This document shows positions 51,361 through 60,664 of a stretch of 64,000 bases of DNA, in pieces. The DNA is from BOKV01 sp041739225 (GTDB lineage Bacteria; Pseudomonadota; Alphaproteobacteria; Rhizobiales; Rhizobiaceae): assembly GCA_041739225.1 (NCBI GenBank), contig JBGSOG010000031.1, forward strand, positions 1-64,000, in the 5' to 3' direction. How positions within the stretch are numbered: position 1 is the first letter of the stretch; every line of letters starts with the position of its first letter. Made by a program: the position numbers and the translations under genes. A model generated the notes under the pieces. That model was not told where the DNA came from, did no database searches, and saw only the letters and a program-made list of their open reading frames with translations.

Positions 51361-52788
51361 TCAGCCAAACCTGCGAAGGAAGCTGATTGCTGACCTGATC
51401 AACGGCTTGCGGGTCAAGGGCGCATAGAAGGTCACCGCTGCCCGCTTTCCGGCTTCCGTCATGGTCGGATAAGGCGGAACATAGGCAGTCATGTCGCGCA
51501 AAGTCATCTTTTTGGTGATTGCCAAGGCCCAAAGACCAATGAGTTCGCCAGCATTTGCGCCGACAATCGTTGCGCCGAGGATGCGGCCCTTCCGGTCGGC
51601 GATGATTTTCACCATCCCCGCAGTCTTGCGTTCGGCCTGCGCACGGTCATTCTCGTGAAACGGCCAGCGCAACACGTTGATCTGCTTCACTTTATCGCGG
51701 GCGGTTTTCTCGTCCATGCCGACATGGGCAAGTTCTGGATCCGTGTAGGTCGCCCAGGGAATGATTGACACATCCGGTTTGGCCCCCATCCGGAAAAGAA
51801 TGGAGCGGATGACCAGGCCGGCGTGGTAACCGGCCATGTGGGTGAATTGCAGGGAACCTGCAACATCGCCGATGGCATAGGCCCGCTTGTTGGTCGTGCG
51901 CAGCTTGTCGTCGACCTTGATGCCGCGCCGGTCAAATTCGATGCCGGCTGCCTCGAGACCCAGATCAACATTGGGTTTGCGCCCGACAGCCACCAGCAAG
52001 TGCGTTCCGTCGACTTTTTCCTCGCCATTGGCCGTTTCGAAAATGACGCGAACGCCGCTTCGACCCGACTTTTCGACGCGGGTCACTTTTGCGCCTTCAC
52101 GGATGACAATTCCCTCGGCGCCCAGCCGGTCAAGAACCACGGCTGCCAGTTCCGGATCGTCTTTGCCAAAGGCTCTGGCCGCTTCCAGCACCGTGACTTC
52201 GCTGCCAAGGCGGCGGTGAGCCTGCGCCATTTCAAGGCCGATCGGGCCGCCACCGATGACCACCAGATGGTCCGGGCGACGGGTGTTTTCAAAGATGTTC
52301 TCGTTGGTGAAATGGGCAACAGTATCAAGACCGGGGATCGGCGGCACAAACGGCGAAGAGCCTGTTGCGATGACGAAGCGGCGGGGGCGGATTTCATAAT
52401 CGCCGGCAAGAACGGTTATCGCGTCGCGAAACTGCGCCTTGGCGCTGATCACGGTAACGCCCAGGGCGGTGAAGCGCTCCACCGAGTCATTCACCGCAAT
52501 GGTGTCGATGACCGACTTCACGTGATTTGCTACAGCCTTGAAATCGACATCGAAGTCGGGAGAAGCCATGACGCCGAATTTTTTTGCGTCACGAACCGCC
52601 TGTGCGTGTTTTCCCGCCGCAAGCATGGCTTTTGACGGCACACAGCCGTAATTCAGGCAGTCACCGCCCATCTTTCCCTTTTCGATCAATACAACCGGCA
52701 CACCGAAGGCAGCAGCGGCGGCGGCAACCGAGAGGCCACCCGATCCGCCGCCAATGACGCAGATATCGGGGGTGAGCAATTTGGTCAT
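51361..52788 (-). CDS. FAD-dependent pyridine nucleotide-disulfide oxidoreductase (MerA/Lpd-like)
   Basis: A 475-residue flavoenzyme: ICVIGGGSGGLSVAAAAA binds FAD, GGDCLNYGCVPSKAM holds the redox-active CxxxxC pair, VVIGGGPIGLEMAQAH binds NAD(P), and AYAIGDVAGSLQFTHMA is the second FAD site. It resembles dihydrolipoamide dehydrogenase and mercuric reductase but has no heavy-metal domain, and no lipoate complex genes are near. The C-terminal YVPPYPTMTEAGKRAA segment is that of the group usually linked or fused to TVP38-like membrane proteins, exactly the neighbour here. ATG 52788 matches the family start. Confidence 0.9.
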   Translation of the reverse strand: MTKLLTPDICVIGGGSGGLSVAAAAAAFGVPVVLIEKGKMGGDCLNYGCVPSKAMLAAGKHAQAVRDAKKFGVMASPDFDVDFKAVANHVKSVIDTIAVNDSVERFTALGVTVISAKAQFRDAITVLAGDYEIRPRRFVIATGSSPFVPPIPGLDTVAHFTNENIFENTRRPDHLVVIGGGPIGLEMAQAHRRLGSEVTVLEAARAFGKDDPELAAVVLDRLGAEGIVIREGAKVTRVEKSGRSGVRVIFETANGEEKVDGTHLLVAVGRKPNVDLGLEAAGIEFDRRGIKVDDKLRTTNKRAYAIGDVAGSLQFTHMAGYHAGLVIRSILFRMGAKPDVSIIPWATYTDPELAHVGMDEKTARDKVKQINVLRWPFHENDRAQAERKTAGMVKIIADRKGRILGATIVGANAGELIGLWALAITKKMTLRDMTAYVPPYPTMTEAGKRAAVTFYAPLTRKPLIRSAISFLRRFG

Positions 52789-52848
52789 GTCAGAAATCCG
52801 TTCCAAAAGGGTAGCAAGTTGAAAAAATCGCCAGTCGCCAGCGGCATG

Positions 52849-53592
52849 TCAGGTTGCGCGACCAAATTTGAAACCAAGGCGCTTGATGACGACCGGGGCA
52901 AGGGCAACAAGGCCGAGCGCCACCATGGCGATGATGATCTGCGGAGTGACCAGCGCCTTCACGTCGATTGCGCAAGTCCCGGCTGCCGAGCACCCCGGTT
53001 GCGCCCGCTCTTGTGCCTGGATGACACTGCCCAGACCAGCACCAACAAAAGAATAGGCAAAAGTTCCCGGAATGATACCCAGGAAAGTTGCGAGCGCATA
53101 CGGCCCAACCTTCATGTTGAGCATTGCAGGTACAATGTTGATCACCCAAAACGGAAAAACCGGGGTCAGGCGCAGCGACAACAAATAGCTGAAGGCATCT
53201 TTCTGAAAACCGCCGACCAGTTTGCCGACAAATCCGCTGGCCCGCTTTTCCAGGAAGTCACCAAACGATGAGCGGGCAATCAGGAAAATGATGACGGCAC
53301 CCATGGTCGCGGAGACGACAGTCGCGGTTCCTGCTACCAGTCCGCCAAACAGGAAACCGGAGACCAGTGTCAAAAGCGAAGCGCCGGGGAAAGAAATCGC
53401 GACCAGCACCACATAGACAAGGCAGTAAACCGCAATCGCAAACACGAAATTGTCTTCGACCCGCGCAGCAAGGGCTTCGCGGTGCATGATAAGTGTCGAC
53501 AAGGAAAAATACTCGAACAACCCACCTGCCCACGCGGCAATCAAGGCAATGGCTATTGCCGCCAGTGGACCGTATTTTTGAAGGGCTTGCAT
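52849..53592 (-). CDS. TVP38/TMEM64-family membrane protein
   Basis: A 247-residue integral membrane protein of the VTT/DedA-related family. Helices include IAIALIAAWAGGLFEYF, FAIAVYCLVYVVLVAISF and LVALAPVVIKRLGF. The core motif SFPGASLLTLVSGFLFGGLV and the re-entrant segment LTPVFPFWVINIVPAMLN are diagnostic. The VTT fold is now associated with lipid scrambling or transport. It lies 60 bases upstream of the flavoenzyme gene on the same strand and they probably form an operon; the two are fused in some bacteria. Confidence 0.9.
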   Translation of the reverse strand: MQALQKYGPLAAIAIALIAAWAGGLFEYFSLSTLIMHREALAARVEDNFVFAIAVYCLVYVVLVAISFPGASLLTLVSGFLFGGLVAGTATVVSATMGAVIIFLIARSSFGDFLEKRASGFVGKLVGGFQKDAFSYLLSLRLTPVFPFWVINIVPAMLNMKVGPYALATFLGIIPGTFAYSFVGAGLGSVIQAQERAQPGCSAAGTCAIDVKALVTPQIIIAMVALGLVALAPVVIKRLGFKFGRAT

Positions 53593-54013
53593 CGTGATTT
53601 TGCCTTGAAGAGAATTTTTTCGCTTCTGTCGTCGTCACCTGTACAGGCGACCCCACAGCGCACATGTCCCGGACTTGACCCCGGCTGGAGACATGTGAAC
53701 GCTTGCACCGGACAAAGCAACTTGTGCTAGTTGCGCTCACCGGCTTTTGACCCGCAATTGACCACAGTTCACAAAAGGGTGAGATCAGGGGTGCTGCGTC
53801 GCCACAGTCGACCCGCACAGCAGCAATTGACAATCTGCATACTTGCCGCCTATAAGCCACCCGATCGTTCGGGCCCGGGCACGAGCGACGCTTCCAGTGA
53901 GGCGTTGTATATTGCAGGCTTGCGCGCAATTGCGCGGCAGCCACCGGGTTTCCGTTCTCCGATTTTTCTGTTCCTGTGTGAGGGTCCGTCGTTGAAATGG
54001 CGGATTGACCAAA
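53593..54013. other. Promoter-bearing intergenic region upstream of rpmH
   Basis: About 420 bases between divergent genes. It contains a strong sigma-70 promoter (listed separately) and a 14-bp palindrome (CGCGCAATTGCGCG at 53923-53936). Open frames crossing it are not supported. Confidence 0.6.
53827..53856 (+). promoter_or_regulatory. Sigma-70 promoter for rpmH-rnpA-yidC
   Basis: A consensus -35 TTGACA (53827-53832) is separated by 17 bases from CTATAA (53850-53855), which fits the alphaproteobacterial -10. It lies about 160 bases before rpmH, leaving a long leader with a 14-bp palindrome. Confidence 0.75.
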
Positions 54014-54148
54014 ATGAAGCGTACATATCAGCCGAGCAAACTTGTCCGCAAACGCCGCCACGGCTTTCGTTCCCGCATGGCGACAACAGGCGGGCGCAAG
54101 GTTATTGCCGCCCGCCGCGCCCGTGGCCGCAAGCGTTTGAGCGCCTGA
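54014..54148 (+). CDS. rpmH: 50S ribosomal protein L34
   Basis: A 44-residue, highly basic ribosomal protein. It starts MKRTYQPSKLVRKRRHGF and ends RRARGRKRLSA, the universal L34 sequence. GGCGGA lies 8 bases before the ATG. It is 41 bases upstream of rnpA, the order conserved in nearly all bacteria; the pair feeds ribosome assembly and tRNA maturation from one transcript. Confidence 0.98.
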   Translation: MKRTYQPSKLVRKRRHGFRSRMATTGGRKVIAARRARGRKRLSA

Positions 54149-54189
54149 GTCGCGTCAACGCGATCATGGAAACGGCAGAGGCAGGAAAC

Positions 54190-54582
54190 ATGAAACCGCC
54201 ACTGCGACTCAAAAAGCGGGCTGAATTCCTTGCCATGCGCGGCGGTGCAAAAATGCACTCGGCTGTTTTGATTCTCGAAAGCCGTTTGCGTAGCGAGGGC
54301 GAGGCCCGCGGCACGGAACCGCGGTTCGGATTCACCGTCACCAAGAAAACCGGGAATTCGGTTGTACGAAACCGGGTTCGGAGGCGATTGCGCGACGCTG
54401 TGAGACTGACATCTGGCGACCACGCGAAAAATGGCTATGACTATGTGCTTGTCGGCAAGAGAGCCGCATTGACAGCCCAATTCTCCACAATCGTCGCAGA
54501 TGTCGCCAGAGGCCTTGACCAGACAGGTCGCAACAAGGCAAACCCCAACCGGACCCGCAAAGGCCACGGTACGCCCGCCTGA
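54190..54582 (+). CDS. rnpA: Ribonuclease P protein component
   Basis: A 130-residue basic protein that helps the RNase P RNA bind pre-tRNA. Landmarks are LRLKKRAEFLAMRGGAK, RFGFTVTKKTGNSVVRNRV and the RNR box VRNRVRRRLRDAVR, followed by YDYVLVGKRAAL. ATG 54190 is chosen because GCAGGAA lies just upstream; an ATG at 54166 lacks a ribosome binding site. No yidD gene follows, unlike many genomes, and yidC begins 33 bases after the stop. Confidence 0.95.
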   Translation: MKPPLRLKKRAEFLAMRGGAKMHSAVLILESRLRSEGEARGTEPRFGFTVTKKTGNSVVRNRVRRRLRDAVRLTSGDHAKNGYDYVLVGKRAALTAQFSTIVADVARGLDQTGRNKANPNRTRKGHGTPA

Positions 54583-54614
54583 GGCGCAGCCGAAACGCCA
54601 AGGAGCACCGCTGC

Positions 54615-56447
54615 ATGGATAACAATCGCAACAACACGGTTCTGGCCATTGCGCTGTCGCTGCTGGTGCTTCTGGGTTGGCAGTTCCTCTACGTCAATCC
54701 GAAAATCGAAGCCGAGCGCAAGACGGCCGAGATCCAGCGGCTCAACAAGCAGGCGGCTGGCAATGTTGCCACGCCCGGCACCACCACCGGCGTTGACCCG
54801 GCGGCTCCAGCGGCTTCTACCGCGCCGGCCACCGGTGCTGCGGTTCCCGGCGGCACGCCGGTTGAGGCGGCAGGGATGACGCGGGATGCGGCGCTTGGAA
54901 AATCACCGCGTGTTGCCCTTGAAAATGATGATCTGATCGGATCGATCAACCTCAAAGGTGCGCGTGTCGATGATTTGCGCCTCAAAAAATATCAGGTAAC
55001 CATCGCTCCAACGAGTGAACTGGTGACACTTCTGTCACCATCCGAGTTGAAAGACGGATATTTTGCCGAGTTCGGGTGGGTCGGAAATGCGGGCGGCGAC
55101 GTTCCGGGACCCGAGACCCTCTGGGCTGCGTCACAGGGCGCAAAGCTGACACCGCAATCCCCGGTGACATTGACCTGGACCAATCCGGCGGGTGTTGTTT
55201 TCAACCGGACAATCGCACTCGATGCGCACTACATGCTGACCTATACCGACAAGGTCACCAACGGTTCGGGTGCTGAAGTTTCGATGTCGCCATACGGCCG
55301 GGTTACCCGGTTCGAAAAGCCGGTATCGCAAGCCAACTACGTGCTGCATGAAGGCATCATTGGCGTTTTGGGCGAAGAAGGCCTTGAGCAATGGACGTAT
55401 GACAATCTCGAAGACGACCTGAAATTCACCACCAAGGACCCGGTGAAGGAAGGCTGGCTCGGGATTACCGACAAATATTGGGCCACGGCGCTGATCCCGT
55501 CTGGAACCTACAGGCCGAATTATTCCTTCTTCAACGAAGGCCGCACACGCTATCAGGCGGATTTTCTGGGCGAGAGCATCAAAATCGGTGCCGGAGCCAG
55601 CGCGGAAACGAGCCAGCGGCTGTTTGCCGGTGCCAAGGAAGTCGGTCGCATCGATGAGTATGAATCAACCGGCAACATCAAGAATTTCGAGCTGATGATC
55701 GACTGGGGCTGGTTCTATTTCATCACCAAGCCGATGTTCTGGATGCTCGATTTCATCTTCAAGCTGGTTGGTAATTTCGGCGTGGCGATCCTGCTTGGCA
55801 CCGTTTTCATCAAGGCCGTTCTTTTCCCGCTGGCCAACATGTCGTACCGCTCCATGGCGAACATGAAGAAGGTCCAGCCCGAGATGGTTGCGATCCGCGA
55901 GCGTCATCCCGACGACAAGGTCAAGCAACAGCAGGAAATGATGGCGCTGTACAAGCGCGAGAAAATCAATCCTGCTGCCGGATGCTGGCCGATCCTCATC
56001 CAGATCCCCATATTCTTCGCGCTTTACAAGGTGCTTTTCATCACCATTGAAATGCGACACGCTCCATTCTTTGGCTGGATACAGGATCTTGCCGCGCCTG
56101 ATCCGACGTCGATCTTCAACCTGTTTGGCCTGCTTCCCTTTGAAAATCCGTCATTCCTGCCGTTGCTCGGCATCTGGCCGGTGATCATGGGCATCACCAT
56201 GTTCCTGCAAATGCAAATGAACCCGGCTCCGCCGGATCCGACACAGGCGATGATCTTCAAATGGATGCCAATCCTGTTCACCTTCATGCTCGGCACCTTC
56301 CCGGCAGGACTGGTGATCTATTGGGCCTGGAACAATCTGCTCTCGATCGTCCAGCAGGGCTTTATCATGCAGCGCCAAGGCGCAAAGATAGAGTTGTGGG
56401 ACAATCTCAAAAGCGTATTTGCCCGCAAGGCAAAACCGGCTGAGTAA
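54615..56447 (+). CDS. yidC: Membrane protein insertase YidC
   Basis: A 610-residue insertase for inner-membrane proteins. An N-terminal anchor (VLAIALSLLVLLGWQFLYV) leads to an Ala/Thr/Pro-rich linker and a periplasmic domain (about 90-350). The conserved core contains NFGVAILLGTVFIKAVLFPL, MKKVQPEMVAIRERH and NPAAGCWPILIQIPIFFALYKV, with QAMIFKWMPILFTFMLGTF near the end. The hydrophilic-groove arginine is in the KAVLFPLANMSYRS region. Length is normal for a Gram-negative YidC. A clear terminator follows, so rpmH-rnpA-yidC ends here. Confidence 0.97.
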   Translation: MDNNRNNTVLAIALSLLVLLGWQFLYVNPKIEAERKTAEIQRLNKQAAGNVATPGTTTGVDPAAPAASTAPATGAAVPGGTPVEAAGMTRDAALGKSPRVALENDDLIGSINLKGARVDDLRLKKYQVTIAPTSELVTLLSPSELKDGYFAEFGWVGNAGGDVPGPETLWAASQGAKLTPQSPVTLTWTNPAGVVFNRTIALDAHYMLTYTDKVTNGSGAEVSMSPYGRVTRFEKPVSQANYVLHEGIIGVLGEEGLEQWTYDNLEDDLKFTTKDPVKEGWLGITDKYWATALIPSGTYRPNYSFFNEGRTRYQADFLGESIKIGAGASAETSQRLFAGAKEVGRIDEYESTGNIKNFELMIDWGWFYFITKPMFWMLDFIFKLVGNFGVAILLGTVFIKAVLFPLANMSYRSMANMKKVQPEMVAIRERHPDDKVKQQQEMMALYKREKINPAAGCWPILIQIPIFFALYKVLFITIEMRHAPFFGWIQDLAAPDPTSIFNLFGLLPFENPSFLPLLGIWPVIMGITMFLQMQMNPAPPDPTQAMIFKWMPILFTFMLGTFPAGLVIYWAWNNLLSIVQQGFIMQRQGAKIELWDNLKSVFARKAKPAE

Positions 56448-56475
56448 ACCAGGTTGAAGCAAGGACAAATTTACG

Positions 56476-56504
56476 GGGCCGGCGCAATTGCCGGCCTTTT
56501 CTTT
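56476..56504 (+). terminator. Rho-independent terminator after yidC
   Basis: GGCCGGC / GCCGGCC with a GCAATT loop is followed by TTTTCTTTT. Confidence 0.9.
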
Positions 56505-56564
56505 TCGCAAATCCGTCACATGGCTGCGTTATCCGACAATGCTCATGATGCGAAAGGAAAAGCG

Positions 56565-57218
56565 ATGAACAAGCTCGACACCGCCCATCAGACCTGGAAC
56601 GAAATCTGGGCCACTGAAGCTGGGAAAGAGGCGTGGTCCACCGCCGATCCGGAAGTGGTGGAAACCGGGCGCAGCGTGTTGTTGCGTGGCGGCAAGAAGG
56701 CACTGGATGTCGGCGCGGGCCTTGGCAGGCACACACTGGCGCTGGCGCGCATCGGGTTTGAGGTTGCAGCGCTGGACGCCAGCCAAACCGGGGTTGAACA
56801 GATTTCACAAACAGCCGGTAACGAGCAGCTTCCGGTGACAGCCCATGTCGGCAAGATGGACGAGTTGCCGTTTGACGACGGCGCATTCGACTATCTGGTA
56901 TCGTACAATGTGATCTACCACGGCGATGGCGAAATCGTTCGTCGCACGGTCAAGGAATTTTCCCGGGTACTCAAGCAAGGCGGCATGCTTTTCCTGACGA
57001 TGATGTCGAAGCGCAATGCACATTATGGCGTCGGCGAGGAAATAGCGCCCGGCACTTTTGTGGTTCCCGGTGCCAGCGGCGACAAGATCCACCCGCATTT
57101 TTACTGCAATGCAGCCGAACTGGTCGGGATTCTTGATGGCTTTGAATTGCTCAAGCTCGCAGATATCGAGCAGAAGCCGACGCACTGGCACTGGCACCTG
57201 ACGGCAGTGAAGGCCTGA
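56565..57218 (+). CDS. Class I SAM-dependent methyltransferase
   Basis: A 217-residue methyltransferase: ALDVGAGLGRHTLALARIGF (motif I) near residue 48, VAALDASQTGVEQIS, LPFDDGAFDYLVSYNVIYH and VLKQGGMLFLTMMSKRN. The small size and YHGDGE segment recall the tellurite-resistance/ubiquinone-type methyltransferases, but the substrate is unknown. AAAGGA lies 7 bases before ATG 56565; the frame is open further upstream but runs into the yidC terminator. It interrupts the usual yidC-engB spacing of related genomes and converges with the phosphonate transporter genes. Confidence 0.85.
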   Translation: MNKLDTAHQTWNEIWATEAGKEAWSTADPEVVETGRSVLLRGGKKALDVGAGLGRHTLALARIGFEVAALDASQTGVEQISQTAGNEQLPVTAHVGKMDELPFDDGAFDYLVSYNVIYHGDGEIVRRTVKEFSRVLKQGGMLFLTMMSKRNAHYGVGEEIAPGTFVVPGASGDKIHPHFYCNAAELVGILDGFELLKLADIEQKPTHWHWHLTAVKA

Positions 57219-57224
57219 CGGCCC

Positions 57225-58034
57225 TCACGATGATATCCGTGAGCGAAGCCGGTCGGTGATGAATTCCATCACGATAACGACGACAAAGATGGCGAGAATG
57301 ATGGTTGCCGCGCGCTTGTACTGAAACAGGCTGAAGGCAACCTCCAGCTCCTGGCCAATTCCGCCAGCGCCAACCAGTCCCAGAACGACGGACGAGCGCA
57401 CCGCCTTTTCCAGTGCAAAAAGGCCGGTGTTGATCATCGACGGCATGGCATCTGGAATGACCGCACCGGCCAGAATGGCAAAGCGGCTGGCGCCCATGGT
57501 GCGAAGCGCTTCCTGTGGGGCCTTTTCGGCATCCTCCATCGCCTCGGCAAAAAACCTGGCACAAAAGCCGATGGTGTCGATGACTATGGTCATGGTGCCG
57601 GCGACCGGCCCCAATCCGATGGACACAACAAATATCAGTGCCCAGACCAGGTCGGGAACCGTGCGCAGGAAGGACACAAGACCCTTGGCAAGGAACTCAA
57701 GGCCGCGCAGCGGGCTCAATCCCCGCGAAGCAAGCCAGGCCACCGGCAGGCTGAGCAGGACACCGATCACGGTACCGGCCAGCGCGATTGCCAGGGTTTC
57801 GACGATGCGAACGGAGATGCGGGCCAGAAAGCCGGGTTCAAGGTCGGGCGGCAACATGCGTCCGATCAGGTTGAACATTCGGGGAATGCCGGTCGCCAAC
57901 CGTTCGGGCGATGGCGCGACCGAGGCAAAGGAAGCGATGATCAACGCTGCCAGCGCAATCAATAGCGAAAACTGCAAGGCGCCGGGCCAAGCCACACGTG
58001 GCGGCAGTGAACGGGTGGACGAAAGGCTCATCAA
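57225..58034 (-). CDS. phnE: Phosphonate-type ABC transporter permease
   Basis: A 269-residue inner-membrane permease: SLLIALAALIIASFASVAP, IALAGTVIGVLLSLPVAWLAS and VWALIFVVSIGLGPVAGTM are membrane segments. The EAA-type loop, EDAEKAPQEALRTMGASRFA, contacts the ATPase. SSVVLGLVGAGGIGQELEVAF is the PhnE signature. It overlaps phnC by 4 bases. With phnC and phnD it forms a complete importer for phosphonate, phosphite or related oxyanions. No C-P lyase or phosphite dehydrogenase gene is in the window, so the substrate is undetermined. Confidence 0.93.
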   Translation of the reverse strand: MMSLSSTRSLPPRVAWPGALQFSLLIALAALIIASFASVAPSPERLATGIPRMFNLIGRMLPPDLEPGFLARISVRIVETLAIALAGTVIGVLLSLPVAWLASRGLSPLRGLEFLAKGLVSFLRTVPDLVWALIFVVSIGLGPVAGTMTIVIDTIGFCARFFAEAMEDAEKAPQEALRTMGASRFAILAGAVIPDAMPSMINTGLFALEKAVRSSVVLGLVGAGGIGQELEVAFSLFQYKRAATIILAIFVVVIVMEFITDRLRSRISS

Positions 58035-58858
58035 TATATCCCCGCAAGACTTGCCCGCGACAAGGACGCCGACGGCGCGTCCAGCACCACGGCACCGGCA
58101 TTGAGCGCAACGATGCGGCTGGCGTAGTTCAGCGCATGTTCAAGGTCGTGCGTGGTGAAAAGCAGCGTGGTACGCGAGCGGGCTGCAATATCTGCAAAAG
58201 CCGTCATGACATCGCTGCCGGCCACCGGATCAAGACTGGCTGCCGGTTCATCGGCAATCAAAAGCCTCGGCTTGCGAATCAGGGCACGGGCAATCGCCAC
58301 ACGCTGCGACTGTCCGCCGGACAAAGCTTCGGCAAGCGACCCGATCTTGTCGGCAAGGCCAACCATCTCAAGCGCAGCCAGCGCCTCTTCGCGCATCTCT
58401 CGCGGGGCAATTGCCTGGTGGAAAGCCCGCCACGAGCCGCCATCGCCGAGTTTGCCGTGAATGACATTGGAAAGAACCGAAAGCCGGCGCACGAGGCCGT
58501 GGTTCTGGAAAACAAAGCCGATATCGCCACGAATGCGAGAGAGGCTTGCCTGTTTGGTTTTCCGGGTGATTACCGAACCAAAGACATCAATTTCGCCGGA
58601 ATTTATCGGGTGAACGCCAGCCAGGCATTTCAACAGGGTCGATTTCCCCGATCCGTTGGACCCGATCAAGGCAATCGTTTCGCCTTCGCGAATATCGATC
58701 GAAACACCGGATAGGATGAGGGGGCCCTTGGCATAGGATTTGGTCACGTAGCGCGCAGAAACAGCATAAATCCCTGCCGGCGATTGCGCCGACAGGGACC
58801 TGTTTTCATCGCTGTCCAGGCGCGGCGGGCGCGCCAGGGTCAGGCTGGTGTCACTCAC
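58031..58858 (-). CDS. phnC: Phosphonate-type ABC transporter ATP-binding protein
   Basis: A 275-residue ATPase: GSNGSGKSTLLKCLAG (Walker A), ALSGGQSQRVAIARAL (signature), LLIADEPAASLDP (Walker B) and TTHDLEHAL (H loop). It carries about 30 extra N-terminal residues compared with typical PhnC. GTG 58858 is chosen because it overlaps the phnD stop codon region and gives a sensible start; the open frame extends 18 codons further. It energises import together with phnE and phnD. Confidence 0.92.
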   Translation of the reverse strand: MSDTSLTLARPPRLDSDENRSLSAQSPAGIYAVSARYVTKSYAKGPLILSGVSIDIREGETIALIGSNGSGKSTLLKCLAGVHPINSGEIDVFGSVITRKTKQASLSRIRGDIGFVFQNHGLVRRLSVLSNVIHGKLGDGGSWRAFHQAIAPREMREEALAALEMVGLADKIGSLAEALSGGQSQRVAIARALIRKPRLLIADEPAASLDPVAGSDVMTAFADIAARSRTTLLFTTHDLEHALNYASRIVALNAGAVVLDAPSASLSRASLAGIY

Positions 58859-59708
58859 CAACGAACGCCTCGAAGGTGTCGACGCCGATGGTGCGATACA
58901 TCGAGCGAACATAGTTATAATTCGCGTCGTTGATTTCGCCGATGAAGAAGCCGCCTTCGTACTTCTTGTTTTCCTTGCCGGTGAGGACAGAGGCCATCAA
59001 CGCCTTGCCTTCCTTGACGAAGGTTTCCTTGATCTTGGCAGTAACTTCCGGCTTCACGCCTTTGCGAACGACCAGAACGTCATCGGCAAGATCCGGGCCA
59101 CGGGCAACAACCTTGAAGGCAACGTCCGGATAGGCTTCACGGATCGAGCGCAAATGGCCGAAGTTCATGCCGACTGCCGCAAGATCGCCGCGGATGAGGG
59201 CTTCAACTGCAGTGTTGCGCTTGATGATCTGCGCTTCGTAATCGGTGCCATATGCAAGGCCGAGGTCAGCCAGCGCCTGGGCAGGCCCAAGGTGCTGCGA
59301 TGTCGAGCCGACTTCGCCAAAAGACACTTTCTTGCCCTTGAGGTCTGCTGCGGTCTTGACCGGACCGTTTGCCAGAACAACGATCTGGGCGAAATAGTCC
59401 GGGCGCTGCCAGCCGACCACGATTTCCGCGCCGGTCATTTCCTTGACGATGACGTATTCTGCCGGACCGGTGAGTACGAGGTCGGCCTGCTCCGAATTGA
59501 GCGCTTCAACGGCTGCCGTGCGCGAAGAAACAGGGAAAAACTCGATTTCGTAACCGGTCAGTTCGGCGAGTTTGTCGCGGAACGGGCCGTATTCAGTCTG
59601 GAGGGCTTCAAGGCCCTCGACATCGGTGACTGCAAAGCGAATTTTTTCTGCCGCGTTGACGGCGGTTGCTGCCATCATCATGGCTGCAAAGGCGAGCGTG
59701 CGAAACAT
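58851..59708 (-). CDS. phnD: Phosphonate-type ABC transporter substrate-binding protein
   Basis: A 285-residue periplasmic protein with a signal peptide (MFRTLAFAAMMMAATAVNA). The mature part reads IRFAVTDVEGLEALQTEYG, GYEIEFFPVSSRTAAVEAL, DLVLTGPAEYVIVKE and KKVSFGEVGSTSQHLGP, the PhnD/PtxB/HtxB fold. Whether it binds phosphonate, phosphite or hypophosphite cannot be read by eye. AAGGGG precedes the ATG. First gene of the phnDCE-type operon. Confidence 0.92.
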   Translation of the reverse strand: MFRTLAFAAMMMAATAVNAAEKIRFAVTDVEGLEALQTEYGPFRDKLAELTGYEIEFFPVSSRTAAVEALNSEQADLVLTGPAEYVIVKEMTGAEIVVGWQRPDYFAQIVVLANGPVKTAADLKGKKVSFGEVGSTSQHLGPAQALADLGLAYGTDYEAQIIKRNTAVEALIRGDLAAVGMNFGHLRSIREAYPDVAFKVVARGPDLADDVLVVRKGVKPEVTAKIKETFVKEGKALMASVLTGKENKKYEGGFFIGEINDANYNYVRSMYRTIGVDTFEAFVGE

Positions 59709-59901
59709 CGGGAAACCCCTTGGTGTATGGTTGATTGCAGAGGCGTCCTAGACCGCCTGCCATGACGCTACGTTGACGGTTTCCTGACGGTTCGGTGACT
59801 GTGCACAGTCTTCAGCCACAATGGCCTGTTTGCGTTGGCGCGGCGCTGCGCTATCAAGGCTTGCCGCAGCGGATCGGCGTGGAAAAACAAGGCCGGATTG
59901 C

Positions 59902-60576
59902 ATGAGCGACGACGAGAATGAAGACAATGGCGCAGCGGCCGAAGATGCCCGCCGCTTTTTTGCGCGCCCATGGATTTTCATCCGTGGCGTGCCATCAATG
60001 AAATTCCTGCCGCCGGAGGGTCCACCGGAAGTGGCGTTTGCCGGACGCTCGAATGTCGGAAAATCGTCGTTGATCAATGCGCTGGTTGGCCAGTCCGGTC
60101 TGGCGCGCACGTCCAACACGCCGGGGCGAACGCAGGAGTTGAATTTTTTTGTGCCGGACGGATTTACCGGTGAGGATGGCGACCTGCCACCGCTCGCCAT
60201 TGTCGACATGCCCGGCTACGGCTTTGCCAAAGCCCCCAAGGCGCAAGTGGATGCCTGGACACGGTTGGTGTTTTCCTACCTGCGCGGGCGGGCGTCGCTG
60301 AAAAGGGTGTTTGTACTGATCGACTCGCGGCACGGCATCAAAACCAATGATGCCGATACGCTGTCGCTGCTCGACAAGGCGGCGGTTTCCTACCAGATCG
60401 TGCTGACGAAGTCCGACAAGATCAAGCCAGCCGCGCTGGAGCAGTTGATCGAGGATACCGGAAAGCTGATCCTGAAACGTCCGGCGGCGTTTCCGGTCGT
60501 CATTTCAACGTCCTCGGAAAAAGGCAACGGGCTCGACGGGCTGCGCGAAACCATCGTTGAAATCATTCAGCAATAA
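59902..60576 (+). CDS. engB: Ribosome biogenesis GTP-binding protein EngB/YsxC
   Basis: A 224-residue GTPase required for large-subunit assembly. GRSNVGKSSLINALVG (G1), the NTPGRTQELNFF switch I, VDMPGYGFAKAP (G3) and LTKSDKI (G4) are all present, with ISTSSEKGNGLD as G5. ATG 59902 is used; the open frame upstream is unsupported. In Hyphomicrobiales engB usually lies between yidC and argB, as here, though with other genes in between. Confidence 0.95.
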   Translation: MSDDENEDNGAAAEDARRFFARPWIFIRGVPSMKFLPPEGPPEVAFAGRSNVGKSSLINALVGQSGLARTSNTPGRTQELNFFVPDGFTGEDGDLPPLAIVDMPGYGFAKAPKAQVDAWTRLVFSYLRGRASLKRVFVLIDSRHGIKTNDADTLSLLDKAAVSYQIVLTKSDKIKPAALEQLIEDTGKLILKRPAAFPVVISTSSEKGNGLDGLRETIVEIIQQ

Positions 60577-60577
60577 C

Positions 60578-60604
60578 GAAAAACCCGCCGGAATACCGGC
60601 GGGC
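60578..60604 (-). terminator. Terminator of the fasciclin gene (minus strand)
   Basis: An 8-bp stem, CCCGCCGG / CCGGCGGG with loop AATA, is followed on the minus strand by TTTTT. It lies between convergent engB and the fasciclin gene; the plus-strand side lacks a T-run. Confidence 0.8.
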
Positions 60605-60664
60605 TTGTCGCTGCGATCACCTCTTCCGGCAACGAGGGAAGCCGGAAAAGATTGCTGCAAGGGA

